Shown here: positions 9,621 through 21,441 of the stretch, in pieces
Numbering within the stretch: the stretch's first letter is position 1
Layout: each line of letters begins with the position of its first letter
Origin: Streptomyces sp. NBC_00820
GTDB lineage: Bacteria > Actinomycetota > Actinomycetes > Streptomycetales > Streptomycetaceae
DNA length: 64,000 nt
Reading direction: 5' to 3'
NCBI RefSeq assembly: GCF_036347055.1
Contig: NZ_CP108882.1
Location: 4,382,501-4,446,500 of the forward strand
Made by a program: the position numbers and the translations under genes
The notes under the pieces: generated by a model
Databases searched by the model: none
Seen by the model: only the letters and a program-made list of their open reading frames with translations
What the model was told of the DNA's origin: nothing

Positions 9621-10118
9621 ATGAGTGACGTGCGGGAGAACCTGACCTACGAGCGCTTCGGCACCGCCATCCGCGAGCTGGCGCAGACCATCGCCGACGA
9701 CGGCTACGAGCCCGACATCGTGCTGAGCATCGCCCGTGGCGGTGTGTTCGTCGCCGGCGGCCTCGCCTACGCGCTGGACTGCAAGAACATCCACCTGGTG
9801 AACGTCGAGTTCTACACCGGTGTGGGGACGACCCTCGAGATGCCCGTCATGCTCGCGCCCGTCCCCAACGCCATCGACTTCTCCGACAAGAAGGTGCTCA
9901 TCACCGACGACGTCGCCGACACGGGCAAGACGCTGAAGCTCGTGCACGACTTCTGCCTCGACCACGTCGCCGAGGTGCGCTCCGCGGTGATCTACGAGAA
10001 GTCCCACTCCCTCGTGAAGTGCGAGTACGTCTGGAAGCGGACCGACGAGTGGATCAACTTCCCGTGGAGTGTCGAGCCGCCCGTGGTGAAGCGCGCAGGG
10101 CAGGTCCTCGACGCCTGA
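9621..10118 (+). CDS. Phosphoribosyltransferase family protein
   Basis: 165 aa. The PRPP-binding loop is clear: VLITDDVADTGKTL, with the two acidic residues and TGKT. The N-terminal part (DIVLSIARGGVFVAGGLAYAL) is the substrate-binding edge typical of xanthine/hypoxanthine-type transferases. The exact base is not predictable; proximity to dcd favours nucleobase salvage. ATG 9621 follows GGGCGGCGACGAC with no strong Shine-Dalgarno, consistent with coupling to dcd. A strong hairpin ends the unit. Confidence 0.9.
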   Translation: MSDVRENLTYERFGTAIRELAQTIADDGYEPDIVLSIARGGVFVAGGLAYALDCKNIHLVNVEFYTGVGTTLEMPVMLAPVPNAIDFSDKKVLITDDVADTGKTLKLVHDFCLDHVAEVRSAVIYEKSHSLVKCEYVWKRTDEWINFPWSVEPPVVKRAGQVLDA

Positions 10119-10169
10119 GGTGACAGAGGCGCCAGAGGTGCCTGAGGTGACAAGGGCTACAGCGTGAAG

Positions 10170-10198
10170 AAGGCCCCCGGCGAGCTGCCGGGGGCCTT
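10170..10198. terminator. Bidirectional terminator between convergent genes
   Basis: AAGGCCCCCGGC and GCCGGGGGCCTT form a perfect 12-bp stem around GAGCT. It lies between the phosphoribosyltransferase gene (+) and the Yip1-like gene (-) and could serve both. Confidence 0.85.
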
Positions 10199-10220
10199 CC
10201 TCATGCGCGGGGCGCGGCTG

Positions 10221-11156
10221 TCAGAACGTGCCCAGCTTCACGATCGACAGCAGCGCGACCAGCTGGATCGCCGAGGCGCCCAGCGCCTTCGGCCAGGGCA
10301 GGTCGTGGGAGCGGGAGACCATCAGGGTGAACAGGGCTCCCGCGCCGATCCAGGTGATCCAGCCGAGCACCTGCACGAAGCCGGCGTCGCCGCCGGCGAA
10401 CATCGCGACGACGAGGCGTGGGGCGTCCGTGAGGGACATGATCAGCATGGACAGGCCGACCGTGGGCTGCCAGGCGCCGTCGCCGCCGAGCTGGCGGGCC
10501 AGGGTGTGGGTGACCACGCCCAGGATGAAGGAGCTCAGCACGATCGTGACGGCGGTGACCAGGACGATCGGGATCGCGTTGGAGAGCGTCGCGCCGATCA
10601 CGTCCTGGCGGGCGCCGTCGAAGCCGAAGACGGCGAGCAGGCCGTAGAGGAAGGTGACGATCAGGGCCGGGGCCCACATCGTGTAGTCCCGCATGCGCAG
10701 GAAGGTCTGGGCGGGGGAGAGGACGACTCCCTTCAGTAGCTCCTTCCAGTGCAGCGGCGGGCCGATCGGGCCGGCGGGCGCGGCCGCGCCGGCGTGGTAG
10801 GTCGCGCCCTGGGTGTACCCGGCGGCCTCGTCGATCGAGAACGCCTGGGTGTGGCCCGGGCTGTCGGCCGCGTACGGGTCCGGGGCGCCGCCGGGGCCCT
10901 GCCCCGGGTAGCCGCCGTCGCCGAAGTACTCCGGTCCGTCGTCCGCGGGGCCCGGGTAGCCGTGCGCCTGTCCCTGCCGGGACTGCTGCGGGTACGACGG
11001 CTGCGGCGCCGACGGGTAGCCGTATGCCGGGCCGCCGGGCTGTCCCGGCCCGTGCCCGTGTCCCTGCCCGCGTCCGTACGACGGTCCTTGCGGAGCCTGC
11101 TGTCCCTGGGGAGCCCGGTCGTCCCGGCCCCCGCCTCCGATCCTGAATCCAGCCAC
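10221..11156 (-). CDS. Yip1-family integral membrane protein with Gly/Pro/Gln-rich N-terminus
   Basis: 311 aa. Residues 1-130 are a low-complexity cytoplasmic tail rich in Gly, Pro, Gln and Tyr. Residues from about 140 contain a short amphipathic segment (LLKGVVLSPAQTFLRMRDY) and then five or so membrane helices ending LVALLSIVKLGTF, the layout of actinobacterial Yip1 domain proteins. Function unknown. GTG 11156 is in frame with the whole protein; an ATG at 11160 is in another frame. Repetitive Gly-Tyr-Pro tails of this kind often mark membrane proteins of the growing cell tip, but that is inference. Confidence 0.8.
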   Translation of the reverse strand: MAGFRIGGGGRDDRAPQGQQAPQGPSYGRGQGHGHGPGQPGGPAYGYPSAPQPSYPQQSRQGQAHGYPGPADDGPEYFGDGGYPGQGPGGAPDPYAADSPGHTQAFSIDEAAGYTQGATYHAGAAAPAGPIGPPLHWKELLKGVVLSPAQTFLRMRDYTMWAPALIVTFLYGLLAVFGFDGARQDVIGATLSNAIPIVLVTAVTIVLSSFILGVVTHTLARQLGGDGAWQPTVGLSMLIMSLTDAPRLVVAMFAGGDAGFVQVLGWITWIGAGALFTLMVSRSHDLPWPKALGASAIQLVALLSIVKLGTF

Positions 11157-11657
11157 TCATCGAACGTACCTGGTCCCGGCCGGTGACGTGCCGGACCCGG
11201 GCGTCCGGGCCCGGCTTTGCGGCCGACCTGTGACATCCCCCGACCGGAGCCGGGCGGTGCCGTCCGGCGCGGAACGAGGTGCGCGGCGCCCGCTCGGCGG
11301 CCGTTCCCCGCAGCCGCCGGAGGGCTCCGACGGCGTCGGGAACCACGGCCCCTCCCCGTCCGTCCATCCGGCGGATCCTGTGCACCGGGGGATCGCCGCA
11401 GACCGGGACGGCGGTAAAGCCCGATAAAAGGGCTGACCGACAGTCAGCGGGGATCGGATGGTTTGTCCAGTTGAGGAGCGGCGGGAATTTGGCACGGGCA
11501 TGACTGGACGCGGGACCGGGCGGCTAGGGTGAGCGCTCCGGCCGGACCCGGACCGGACCGGGGGTCGACCGGCCCGCAACAGGCAACGGGAGACCGGCGA
11601 TCGAGCGCCCGGGCGGTGGGCGCCACGTGGCACCGACGGGGGAGGGCCCGAACAACC
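11157..11657. other. 500-bp divergent intergenic region
   Basis: No convincing gene. It must contain the promoters of the Yip1-like gene and the LCP gene. The AT-richer stretch 11410-11500 (GATAAAAGGGCTGACCGAC, then TGGTTTGTCCAG) is the likeliest promoter area. The run CCGGACCCGGGCGTCCGGGCCCGG near 11190-11213 could form a hairpin. Confidence 0.4.
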
Positions 11658-13367
11658 GTGGACACGCAAGGACGTAGGAACATCGACCCGGCGGACCAGT
11701 GGGTCCTTGATCCGGAGACTGGCACCTACCAGTTGCGCCTGGAGCCGGAGACCCCTCCGTCACAGAGCGTGCCCGCCCAGGGTGGTCGCGGTGAGCGCCG
11801 CAGGCAGCAGGAGACGCAGCGGCCGCCGCGGCAGCGCAGGTCTCCCGAGGACGACGGCGACAAGACCGCCCCCGGCGGGCGGGTCGCCCGCCGCGAGGCC
11901 CGGCCGAAGAAGTCCAAGAACAAGAAGGCGCTGATCTGGACGGCGGGGGCGGTCGGCCTGGTGCTGGTGGTCGCGAGCGGCGGCGGCTATCTGCTGTACG
12001 AGCACTTCAACAACAACATCAACACCGTCGACATCGGTGACGTGGGCAACAAGAACGCCACCTTCGACGGCCCGATGAACATCCTGGTGATCGGCACCGA
12101 CAGCCGCGAGGGCCTCGGCACCAAGTACGGCGACGCCAACAGCGTCGGGCACGCCGACACCACGATCCTGTTCCACGTGTCGAAGGACCGCACGAACGCG
12201 ACGGCGATGAGCATCCCGCGTGACCTGGTCACCGGCATCCCGAACTGTCCGACGAAGCAGAAGGACGGCTCCACCAAGGTCGTCCCGGGCGCCCCCCAGG
12301 GCTCGTTCGGCCCGAAGTTCAACGTCAGCCTGGGACAGCAGGGCCGTGACCCCGGCTGCACCATGCGCACGGTGACGAAGCTGACCGGGCTCACGGTCGA
12401 TCACTTCATGATGGTCAACTTCGAGGCCGTGAAGACGCTGTCCGCCGCGGTCAACGGTGTGCCGATCTGCCTCACTCACTCCATCGACGACACGGCGGCC
12501 GACGGTACGGGCTCGCACCTCCACCTGAGCGCGGGGCCGCACCGGGTCCAGGGCGAGGACGCGCTGAAGTTCGTCCGCACCCGCCACTCGCTGCGGAACG
12601 GCAGCGACCTGGACCGGATCAAGCTCCAGCAGCAGTTCCTCGGCTCGATGATCCGTGAGATGAAGTCCCAGAACACGATCACCAACCCGAGCAAGCTCTT
12701 CAAGCTCGCCAACGCCGCCACCAAGGCGCTCACCGTCGACACGGGCATCGGCAGCGTGAAGAAGCTGTCGGACCTGGCGCAGGACCTCATCAAGGTCGAC
12801 GCCAAGCACATCACCTTCACCACGCTCCCGGTCAAGGACAACCCGGCCGAGGGGGAGAAGCACGCGACGGTCGTCGTCGACGAGGCGACGGCGCAGCCGC
12901 TCTTCGAGATGCTGAAGAACGACGTCTCGCTCACCGAGGTGGCCAAGCAGAAGAAGCAGGCCACCGACGCCAAGCTGCACGGCCCCAAGGCCGCCGCGGC
13001 CGACGTGCGCGTCAAGGTGTTCAACGGCAGTGGCACGTCCGGCGCGGCCCAGGCGACCGTCGGCTGGCTGCAGAACGACAAGGGCGCAACCCGCTCGACC
13101 AACGGCGGCAACGCGCCGGCCCAGGCGCCGAAGACCACCCTGGTCTACGCCCCGAACCAGGCCGACCAGGCCCGCGCCCTGGCCGACATGATGGGCCTGT
13201 CCGCCTCGGCGCTCCACCCGGGCACCACCGACGCGGACCCCACCGCGAACATGACGCTGACCCTCGGCGCGGACTTCAAGGGGGCGGGTATATCCCTGGC
13301 GGCCCCGACGAAGGCTCCGGCGGACATCCAGCGCGCCGAGGCCGACAAGGGCACCTGCGTCGGGTGA
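11658..13367 (+). CDS. LCP-family wall-polymer ligase with LytR_C domain
   Basis: 569 aa. A charged cytoplasmic region (1-90) is followed by one membrane helix (about 91-113), then an extracellular LCP catalytic domain: MNILVIGTDSREG, HADTTILFHVS, AMSIPRDLV, FVRTRHSLRNGSDLDRIKLQ, all family hallmarks including the Arg and Asp residues that bind the polyprenyl-pyrophosphate donor. A LytR_C domain follows (VRVKVFNGSGTSGAAQ, about 450-540). The family attaches teichoic acids or other glycopolymers to peptidoglycan. GTG 11658 is chosen because GGGGGAGGG lies upstream and upstream codons look non-coding. Confidence 0.93.
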   Translation: MDTQGRRNIDPADQWVLDPETGTYQLRLEPETPPSQSVPAQGGRGERRRQQETQRPPRQRRSPEDDGDKTAPGGRVARREARPKKSKNKKALIWTAGAVGLVLVVASGGGYLLYEHFNNNINTVDIGDVGNKNATFDGPMNILVIGTDSREGLGTKYGDANSVGHADTTILFHVSKDRTNATAMSIPRDLVTGIPNCPTKQKDGSTKVVPGAPQGSFGPKFNVSLGQQGRDPGCTMRTVTKLTGLTVDHFMMVNFEAVKTLSAAVNGVPICLTHSIDDTAADGTGSHLHLSAGPHRVQGEDALKFVRTRHSLRNGSDLDRIKLQQQFLGSMIREMKSQNTITNPSKLFKLANAATKALTVDTGIGSVKKLSDLAQDLIKVDAKHITFTTLPVKDNPAEGEKHATVVVDEATAQPLFEMLKNDVSLTEVAKQKKQATDAKLHGPKAAAADVRVKVFNGSGTSGAAQATVGWLQNDKGATRSTNGGNAPAQAPKTTLVYAPNQADQARALADMMGLSASALHPGTTDADPTANMTLTLGADFKGAGISLAAPTKAPADIQRAEADKGTCVG

Positions 13368-13629
13368 GCGGGCGGAACTGCGAGCCTGGGACGCCCCTCT
13401 GACGGCCCGGCAGCACGGCACCGTCCGGAAGGCAGGGGCGCCGCGGCGCACGCCGTGCACGCGGGGCGCGCGGCCGGCCTCGCTGACCGCGCCGGCGGGC
13501 CGGGGAGCGATCCACGCGCGCGAGGGACGTGACGGGGGTGACCGGCGACGGCCGGCGAACCGGTGGCGTGTTTCCGGCGGTGCGGGTGCCGCTTCGGCCG
13601 GGAGCGGTGGGGCGGGGCAGGATGGGGGC

Positions 13630-13956
13630 ATGAGCGTAGTCAAGATCAACGTGCTGACCGTGCCCGCCGAGCAGCGGGAGGTGCTGGAGCAGCGGTTCGC
13701 GCACCGCGCGCACGCCGTGGAGAACTCGGACGGGTTCGAGTGGTTCGAGCTGCTGCGGCCGGTCGAGGGCACCGACCAGTACCTCGTCTACACCCGCTGG
13801 CGGGACGAGGCGTCGTTCCAGGCATGGATGGAGGGGCCGATGAAGGCCGCGCACCAGGGCACCGAGGGGGGCGGGGAGCGGCCCAGGCCCGCCGCGTCCG
13901 GCTCCACGCTGTGGTCCTTCGAGGTGGTCCAGCAGGCGGAGCCCAAGAGCGCCTGA
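13630..13956 (+). CDS. Antibiotic-biosynthesis-monooxygenase (ABM) fold protein
   Basis: 108 aa. A small dimeric ferredoxin-like fold typical of ABM/MhuD proteins: VVKINVLTVPAEQREVLEQRF, then FEWFELLRPVEGTDQYLVYTRW and SFQAWM. Family members are heme-degrading or quinone-forming monooxygenases, and many are uncharacterised. His24 and the Asn-Ser pair in AVENSDGFEWF resemble MhuD-type sites, though heme binding cannot be read with certainty. ATG 13630. A strong terminator follows. Confidence 0.88.
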   Translation: MSVVKINVLTVPAEQREVLEQRFAHRAHAVENSDGFEWFELLRPVEGTDQYLVYTRWRDEASFQAWMEGPMKAAHQGTEGGGERPRPAASGSTLWSFEVVQQAEPKSA

Positions 13957-13983
13957 CGGACGACGAGGCGCCCCGGACGGACG

Positions 13984-14021
13984 ACGGCGCCCCCTGACCC
14001 GTGCGGGTCGGGGGGCGCCGT
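13984..14021. terminator. Strong bidirectional terminator
   Basis: ACGGCGCCCCCTGACCC and GGGTCGGGGGGCGCCGT form a long GC stem with a GTGC loop, between the ABM gene (+) and the Fe-S oxidoreductase gene (-). Confidence 0.88.
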
Positions 14022-14043
14022 CGGCTTCTTCAGCGGCCGGGGG

Positions 14044-16311
14044 TCACTTCACCGGCTCGGGCTCCGGCTCGCTCGCCGGCTCCTCCGCTTCGGCCGGGTC
14101 GGCCGGGGTCCTGACGGAGTCCAGCAGGAGCTGGGCGACGTCGACGACCTGGATGGACTCCTTGGCCTTGCCCTCGTTCTTCTTGCCGTTGACCGAGTCG
14201 GTCAGCATGACGAGGCAGAACGGGCAGGCGGTGGAGACGATGTCCGGGTTGAGGGAGAGTGCTTCGTCGACGCGCTCGTTGTTGATGCGCTTGCCGATCC
14301 GCTCCTCCATCCACATCCGGGCGCCGCCGGCGCCGCAGCAGAAGCCGCGCTCCTTGTGGCGGTGCATCTCCTCGTTCCTGAGGCCCGGGACCTTGCCGAT
14401 GATCTCGCGCGGGGGCGTGTAGATCTTGTTGTGGCGGCCCAGGTAGCAGGGGTCGTGGTAGGTGATGATGCCCTCGACCGGGGTGACGGGGATCAGCTTG
14501 CCCTCGTCGACCAGGTGCTGGAGCAGCTGGGTGTGGTGGATGACCTCGTAGTCGCCGCCGAGCTGCGGGTACTCGTTGCCGAGCGTGTTGAGGCAGTGCG
14601 GGCAGGTGGCGACGATCTTCTTCGCCGACTTGGGCTTCTTGGTGCTCTCGTCCTCGTCGTCCTCGCCGAACGCCATGTTCAGCGACGCGACGTTCTCCAT
14701 GCCGAGCTCCTGGAACAGGGGCTCGTTGCCGAGGCGGCGGGCGGAGTCACCGGTGCACTTCTCGTCGCCGCCCATGATCGCGAACTTGACGCCCGCGATG
14801 TGGAGCAGCTCGGCGAAGGCCTTGGTGGTCTTCTTGGCGCGGTCCTCCAGGGCGCCGGCGCAGCCGACCCAGTAGAGGTACTCGACCTCGGAGAGGTCCT
14901 CGATGTCCTTGCCGACGACCGGGACCTCGAAGTCGACCTCCTTGGTCCACTCCAGGCGCTGCTTCTTCGCCAGGCCCCAGGGGTTGCCCTTCTTCTCCAG
15001 GTTCTTGAGCATCGTGCCCGCCTCGGACGGGAACGCGCTCTCGATCATCACCTGGTAGCGGCGCATGTCGACGATGTGGTCGATGTGCTCGATGTCGACC
15101 GGGCACTGCTCGACGCAGGCGCCGCAGGTGGTGCAGGACCACAGGACGTCGGGGTCGATGACGCCGTTCTCCTCGGCGGTGCCGATGAGCGGGCGCTCGG
15201 CCTCGGCGAGGGCCGCGGCGGGCACGCCGGCCAGCTGCTCCTCGCTCGCCTTCTCCTCGCCCTCCATGCTCTTGCCGCCGCCCGCGAGCAGGTAGGGCGC
15301 CTTGGCGTGCGCGTGGTCGCGCAGCGACATGATGAGGAGCTTGGGGGAGAGCGGCTTGCCGGTGTTCCAGGCGGGGCACTGCGACTGGCAGCGGCCGCAC
15401 TCGGTGCAGGTGGAGAAGTCCAGCAGGCCCTTCCAGGAGAACTGCTCGACCTGGGAGACGCCGAAGACGTCGTCCTCGCCGGGGTCGGTGAAGTCGATCG
15501 GCTCGCCGCCGGACGTCATCGGCTGGAGCGCGCCGAGGGCGGTCCCGCCGGTGGCCTCGCGCTTGAACCAGATGTTCGGGAACGCGAGGAAGCGGTGCCA
15601 GGCCACACCCATGTTGGTGTTGAGCGAGACCACGATCATCCAGACGAAGGACGTCCCGATCTTGATCGTCGCGGTCAGGTACACCAGGTTCTGCAGCGTG
15701 GGGACGCCGAGGCCCTTGAAGGCGAGCACCAGCGGGTACGAGGCGAAGTACGCGGCCTCGTAGTGGTCCACGTGGTGCAGGGCGCCTTCCAGGCCGCGCA
15801 GGGCGTAGATCGCCAGGCCGATGGTGAGGATGACGTACTCGACGAAGTACGCCTGGCCGGACTTGGAGCCGGCGAAGCGGGACTTGCGGCCCGGGCGCGA
15901 CGGCAGGCTCAGCAGCCGGACGGCCATGAGCGTGAGGATGCCCAGGGTCGTCATCACGCCGATGAACTCGATGTACAGCTCGAACGGCAGGAATTCGCCG
16001 ATGAGCGGCAGTGTCCAGTCGGCCTGGAAGAGCTGGCCGAAGGCCTGGGCGAGGGTCGGCGGCAGCGTCAGGAAGCCGATGGCCACGAACCAGTGGGCGA
16101 CGCCCACGATGCCCCACCGGTTCATACGGGTGTGGCCGAGGAACTCCCGTACCAGCGTCACGCTGCGCTGGTAGGGGTTGTCGGTTCGGGTGCCGGCGGG
16201 TACGGGCTGGCCCAGTTTGAAGTACCGGACGAACTGTCCGACGGCACGGGCTAGCAGCGCGACGCCGACCACGGTCAGGACCAGCGACACGATGATCGCG
16301 GCGAGTTGCAT
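14044..16311 (-). CDS. Membrane-anchored Fe-S oxidoreductase (heterodisulfide-reductase-like)
   Basis: 755 aa. Residues 1-240 form about six membrane helices resembling a nitrate-reductase gamma-type quinone module. Two 4Fe-4S motifs follow, CTECGRCQSQC (302-312) and CTTCGACVEQC (393-403), each with its fourth Cys in place. The C-terminal half has paired CCG domains: GCAGALEDRAKK, TCPHCLNTLG, YHDPCYLGRHN, FCCGAGGARMWMEE and ACPFCLVML. It probably passes electrons between a soluble donor and menaquinone. The physiological partner is unknown; no flavoprotein partner is adjacent. ATG 16311 has AGGAG upstream. The acidic Glu/Pro tail is unusual but common in Streptomyces. Confidence 0.93.
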   Translation of the reverse strand: MQLAAIIVSLVLTVVGVALLARAVGQFVRYFKLGQPVPAGTRTDNPYQRSVTLVREFLGHTRMNRWGIVGVAHWFVAIGFLTLPPTLAQAFGQLFQADWTLPLIGEFLPFELYIEFIGVMTTLGILTLMAVRLLSLPSRPGRKSRFAGSKSGQAYFVEYVILTIGLAIYALRGLEGALHHVDHYEAAYFASYPLVLAFKGLGVPTLQNLVYLTATIKIGTSFVWMIVVSLNTNMGVAWHRFLAFPNIWFKREATGGTALGALQPMTSGGEPIDFTDPGEDDVFGVSQVEQFSWKGLLDFSTCTECGRCQSQCPAWNTGKPLSPKLLIMSLRDHAHAKAPYLLAGGGKSMEGEEKASEEQLAGVPAAALAEAERPLIGTAEENGVIDPDVLWSCTTCGACVEQCPVDIEHIDHIVDMRRYQVMIESAFPSEAGTMLKNLEKKGNPWGLAKKQRLEWTKEVDFEVPVVGKDIEDLSEVEYLYWVGCAGALEDRAKKTTKAFAELLHIAGVKFAIMGGDEKCTGDSARRLGNEPLFQELGMENVASLNMAFGEDDEDESTKKPKSAKKIVATCPHCLNTLGNEYPQLGGDYEVIHHTQLLQHLVDEGKLIPVTPVEGIITYHDPCYLGRHNKIYTPPREIIGKVPGLRNEEMHRHKERGFCCGAGGARMWMEERIGKRINNERVDEALSLNPDIVSTACPFCLVMLTDSVNGKKNEGKAKESIQVVDVAQLLLDSVRTPADPAEAEEPASEPEPEPVK

Positions 16312-16592
16312 GGGGGCTCCTGAGGCGGCCTTTGGATGACGAGCTTGGCTGACTTGGGCTGAGCTAAATTACTAAGCGGTAACTTATGCAGTCCGTCTGA
16401 GACTACCCCTATCCTCCGTCGGGATGCAGTACGGCGCGGGGTGATCTGGGTCGCTGAGGGGCACCTTCGCCGCCTTGGCGGACGCCTCCGCCGGCCCGTT
16501 CGCCGCCCGCCGGACACCCGTCCGGACACCCGGCAGGCAATCAGATCGTGTTATTCATCCAGAATTGCCGCGTTCGCGCCTAACTTGGATCC

Positions 16593-17618
16593 GTGCTCTA
16601 CGGGATCGCCGCGGCCGCCGCCGCTCTCCTCCTCGCCGCCGTGCTCACGGCGCTGCTGCGGGTGCCCGCGCTCAGGGCGGGCGTCGTCGACCGGCGCCGG
16701 CAGCGGCAGAGACCCCTGCCGCTGCTCGGCGGACTCGCCGTCGTGTCCGTGACCTGCCTGGTCGCGGGGGCGGGGCAGTGGACGGGCGTCGCCCCGCTCG
16801 GGGACGGCGTCGGCCGGCTGCTCGCCGCCGGCGCCGGCGTCGCCGCGCTGGGGCTGGTCGCCGACGTGTGGCGGCTGCGCGCGCGGGTGCTCGTCGCCGG
16901 TACGGCGGTGGCGGCGGCCTGCGTGGTGCCGTACGGCGAGACGGGCGTCGGGGGCGGGATCCTGGCCGTGGGGTGGATCGTCCTCGCCTCCGTCGCCTTC
17001 CAGGGGCTCGACCACGCCGACGGGCTCGCCGGGACCGTGGGAGTGGTCACGGCGTTCGGGGCGGCGGCCTGCGCCGCCGTCGAGGTGATGGACGGCCTGG
17101 CCGTGCTGCTCAGCGTGTTCGCCGCCGCCCTCACCGGCTTCCTGATGCACAACTGGCATCCCGCGCGGGTCGGACTCGGGGCCTGCGGGGCGCTGTTCAC
17201 CGGGTTCCTGCTGTCCTCGTCCGCCGTCTTCACACGCGCGGGCTACCGGCTCGTGCCGACCGCGGGCGTGCTGTTCTGTCTGGGTGCCGTCCCGGTCGCG
17301 GACTTCCTGCTCGTAGTCCTGGCGCGGCGGGCGGGGCGCCGGCCCCTGCTGCGGCGCGGGCCCGACCACCTCGCGCACCGGCTGCGCCGGCTCGGCCTCA
17401 CCCCGTCGGGCGCGGCGGTGCTGCTGGGGGCCGGGTCCTTCTCCGCGGTGCTCGTGGGGGTGCTCGTCCACACGGGCTGGACCGGCGGGTCGGCCGCGCT
17501 GTGGGTGGCGGGCGGGAGCCTGGCCGCCGTGGCCGTACTCCTTCGGGGGCCTGTCCAGGCGCACCGTGGAACCGCTTCGACGCAGGTCACCGGGCGGTTG
17601 CGTGTAAGGAACGGATAA
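16593..17618 (+). CDS. GT4-like membrane protein (WecA/MraY superfamily) with altered active site
   Basis: 341 aa, about ten membrane helices. It keeps the PLLGG loop (43-47), DHADG (140-144, replacing the family NxxDG), the FLMHNWHPA segment (183-191) and a His motif PDHLAHRLRRLG (257-268). The essential magnesium-binding block, normally GD(S/T)G, reads LGACG here (195-199), so its Asp is absent. Active relatives transfer a phosphosugar from UDP-sugar to polyprenyl phosphate; this one may be inactive, regulatory or different in chemistry. GTG 16593 has no strong ribosome-binding site. It ends 3 bases before the first HAIR element of dnaK. Confidence 0.8.
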   Translation: MLYGIAAAAAALLLAAVLTALLRVPALRAGVVDRRRQRQRPLPLLGGLAVVSVTCLVAGAGQWTGVAPLGDGVGRLLAAGAGVAALGLVADVWRLRARVLVAGTAVAAACVVPYGETGVGGGILAVGWIVLASVAFQGLDHADGLAGTVGVVTAFGAAACAAVEVMDGLAVLLSVFAAALTGFLMHNWHPARVGLGACGALFTGFLLSSSAVFTRAGYRLVPTAGVLFCLGAVPVADFLLVVLARRAGRRPLLRRGPDHLAHRLRRLGLTPSGAAVLLGAGSFSAVLVGVLVHTGWTGGSAALWVAGGSLAAVAVLLRGPVQAHRGTASTQVTGRLRVRNG

Positions 17619-17620
17619 GA

Positions 17621-20222
<2,602 letters not shown>

Positions 20223-20258
20223 CGTAATCACCGCGGACAGGAAGGAGGGACGTCGGGG

Positions 20259-21434
20259 ATGAGCACCAAGGACTTCATCGAGAAGGACTTCTACAAGGTC
20301 CTCGGCGTCCCCAAGGACGCCACCGAGGCCGAGATCAAGAAGGCGTACCGGAAGCTCGCCCGCGAGTTCCACCCGGACGCCAACAAGGGCAACGTCAAGG
20401 CCGAGGAGCGCTTCAAGGAGATCTCCGAGGCGAACGACGTCCTCGGTGACGCCAAGAAGCGCAAGGAGTACGACGAGGCTCGCGCCCTGTTCGGCAACGG
20501 CGGCTTCCGCCCCGGGCCGGGCGCGGGCGGCGGAAACTTCAACTTCGACCTGGGCGACCTCTTCGGTGGCAATGCCCAGCAGAGCGGAGGCGGTTTCGGC
20601 GGCGGCATCGGTGACGTCTTCGGCGGCCTGTTCAACCGGGGCGGCGCGGGGGGTACGACACGTACCCAGCCGCGCCGCGGCCAGGACGTCGACACCGAGG
20701 TCACCCTCAGCTTCACCGAGGCGATCGAAGGCGCGACGGTCCCGCTGCGGATGACCTCGCAGGCGCCCTGCAAGGCCTGTTCCGGCACCGGCGACAAGAA
20801 CGGCACGCCGCGTGTGTGCCCGACCTGCGTCGGCACCGGGCAGGTCGCCCGCGGCTCGGGCGGCGGCTTCTCGCTGACCGACCCGTGCCCCGACTGCAAG
20901 GGCCGCGGGCTGATCGCCGAGCACCCCTGCCTGGAGTGCAGCGGCAGCGGCCGCGCCAAGTCCTCGCGGACCATGCAGGTCCGCATCCCGGCGGGCGTCA
21001 CCGACGGGCAGCGGATCCGGCTGCGCGGCAAGGGCGCCCCCGGCGAGCGGGGCGGACCGGCGGGTGACCTCTACGTCACCGTGCACGTCGGCGAGCACCC
21101 GGTGTTCGGGCGCAAGGGCGACAACCTCACCGTCACCGTGCCGGTGACGTATCCCGAGGCGGCTCTCGGCGGCGAGGTGCGGGTGCCCACCCTGGGCGGT
21201 CCCGCCGTCACGCTGAAGCTGCCGCCGGGCACGCCCAACGGCCGCACCATGCGGGCGCGGGGCAAGGGCGCGGTCCGCAAGGACGGCAGCCGCGGTGATC
21301 TGCTGATCACCGTCGAGGTGAGTGTCCCGAAGGACCTCTCGGGGAAGGCTCGTGACGCGTTGCAGGCGTATCGCGAGGCGACCGCGGAGGAGGACCCGCG
21401 GGCGGAGCTGTTCGAGGCCGCGAAGGGAGATTGA
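20259..21434 (+). CDS. dnaJ: DnaJ co-chaperone
   Basis: 391 aa. The N-terminal J domain has the HPD tripeptide (FHPDANKG, residues 38-40 region), then a Gly/Phe-rich linker (about 80-135) and a zinc domain with four CxxCxGxG repeats: CKACSGTG, CPTCVGTG, CPDCKGRG, CLECSGSG. The C-terminal substrate-binding domains follow. It stimulates DnaK ATPase and delivers substrates. ATG 20259 is preceded by AGGAAGGAGGG. It sits 36 nt after grpE in the operon. Confidence 0.98.
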   Translation: MSTKDFIEKDFYKVLGVPKDATEAEIKKAYRKLAREFHPDANKGNVKAEERFKEISEANDVLGDAKKRKEYDEARALFGNGGFRPGPGAGGGNFNFDLGDLFGGNAQQSGGGFGGGIGDVFGGLFNRGGAGGTTRTQPRRGQDVDTEVTLSFTEAIEGATVPLRMTSQAPCKACSGTGDKNGTPRVCPTCVGTGQVARGSGGGFSLTDPCPDCKGRGLIAEHPCLECSGSGRAKSSRTMQVRIPAGVTDGQRIRLRGKGAPGERGGPAGDLYVTVHVGEHPVFGRKGDNLTVTVPVTYPEAALGGEVRVPTLGGPAVTLKLPPGTPNGRTMRARGKGAVRKDGSRGDLLITVEVSVPKDLSGKARDALQAYREATAEEDPRAELFEAAKGD

Positions 21435-21441
21435 GAGGCCC

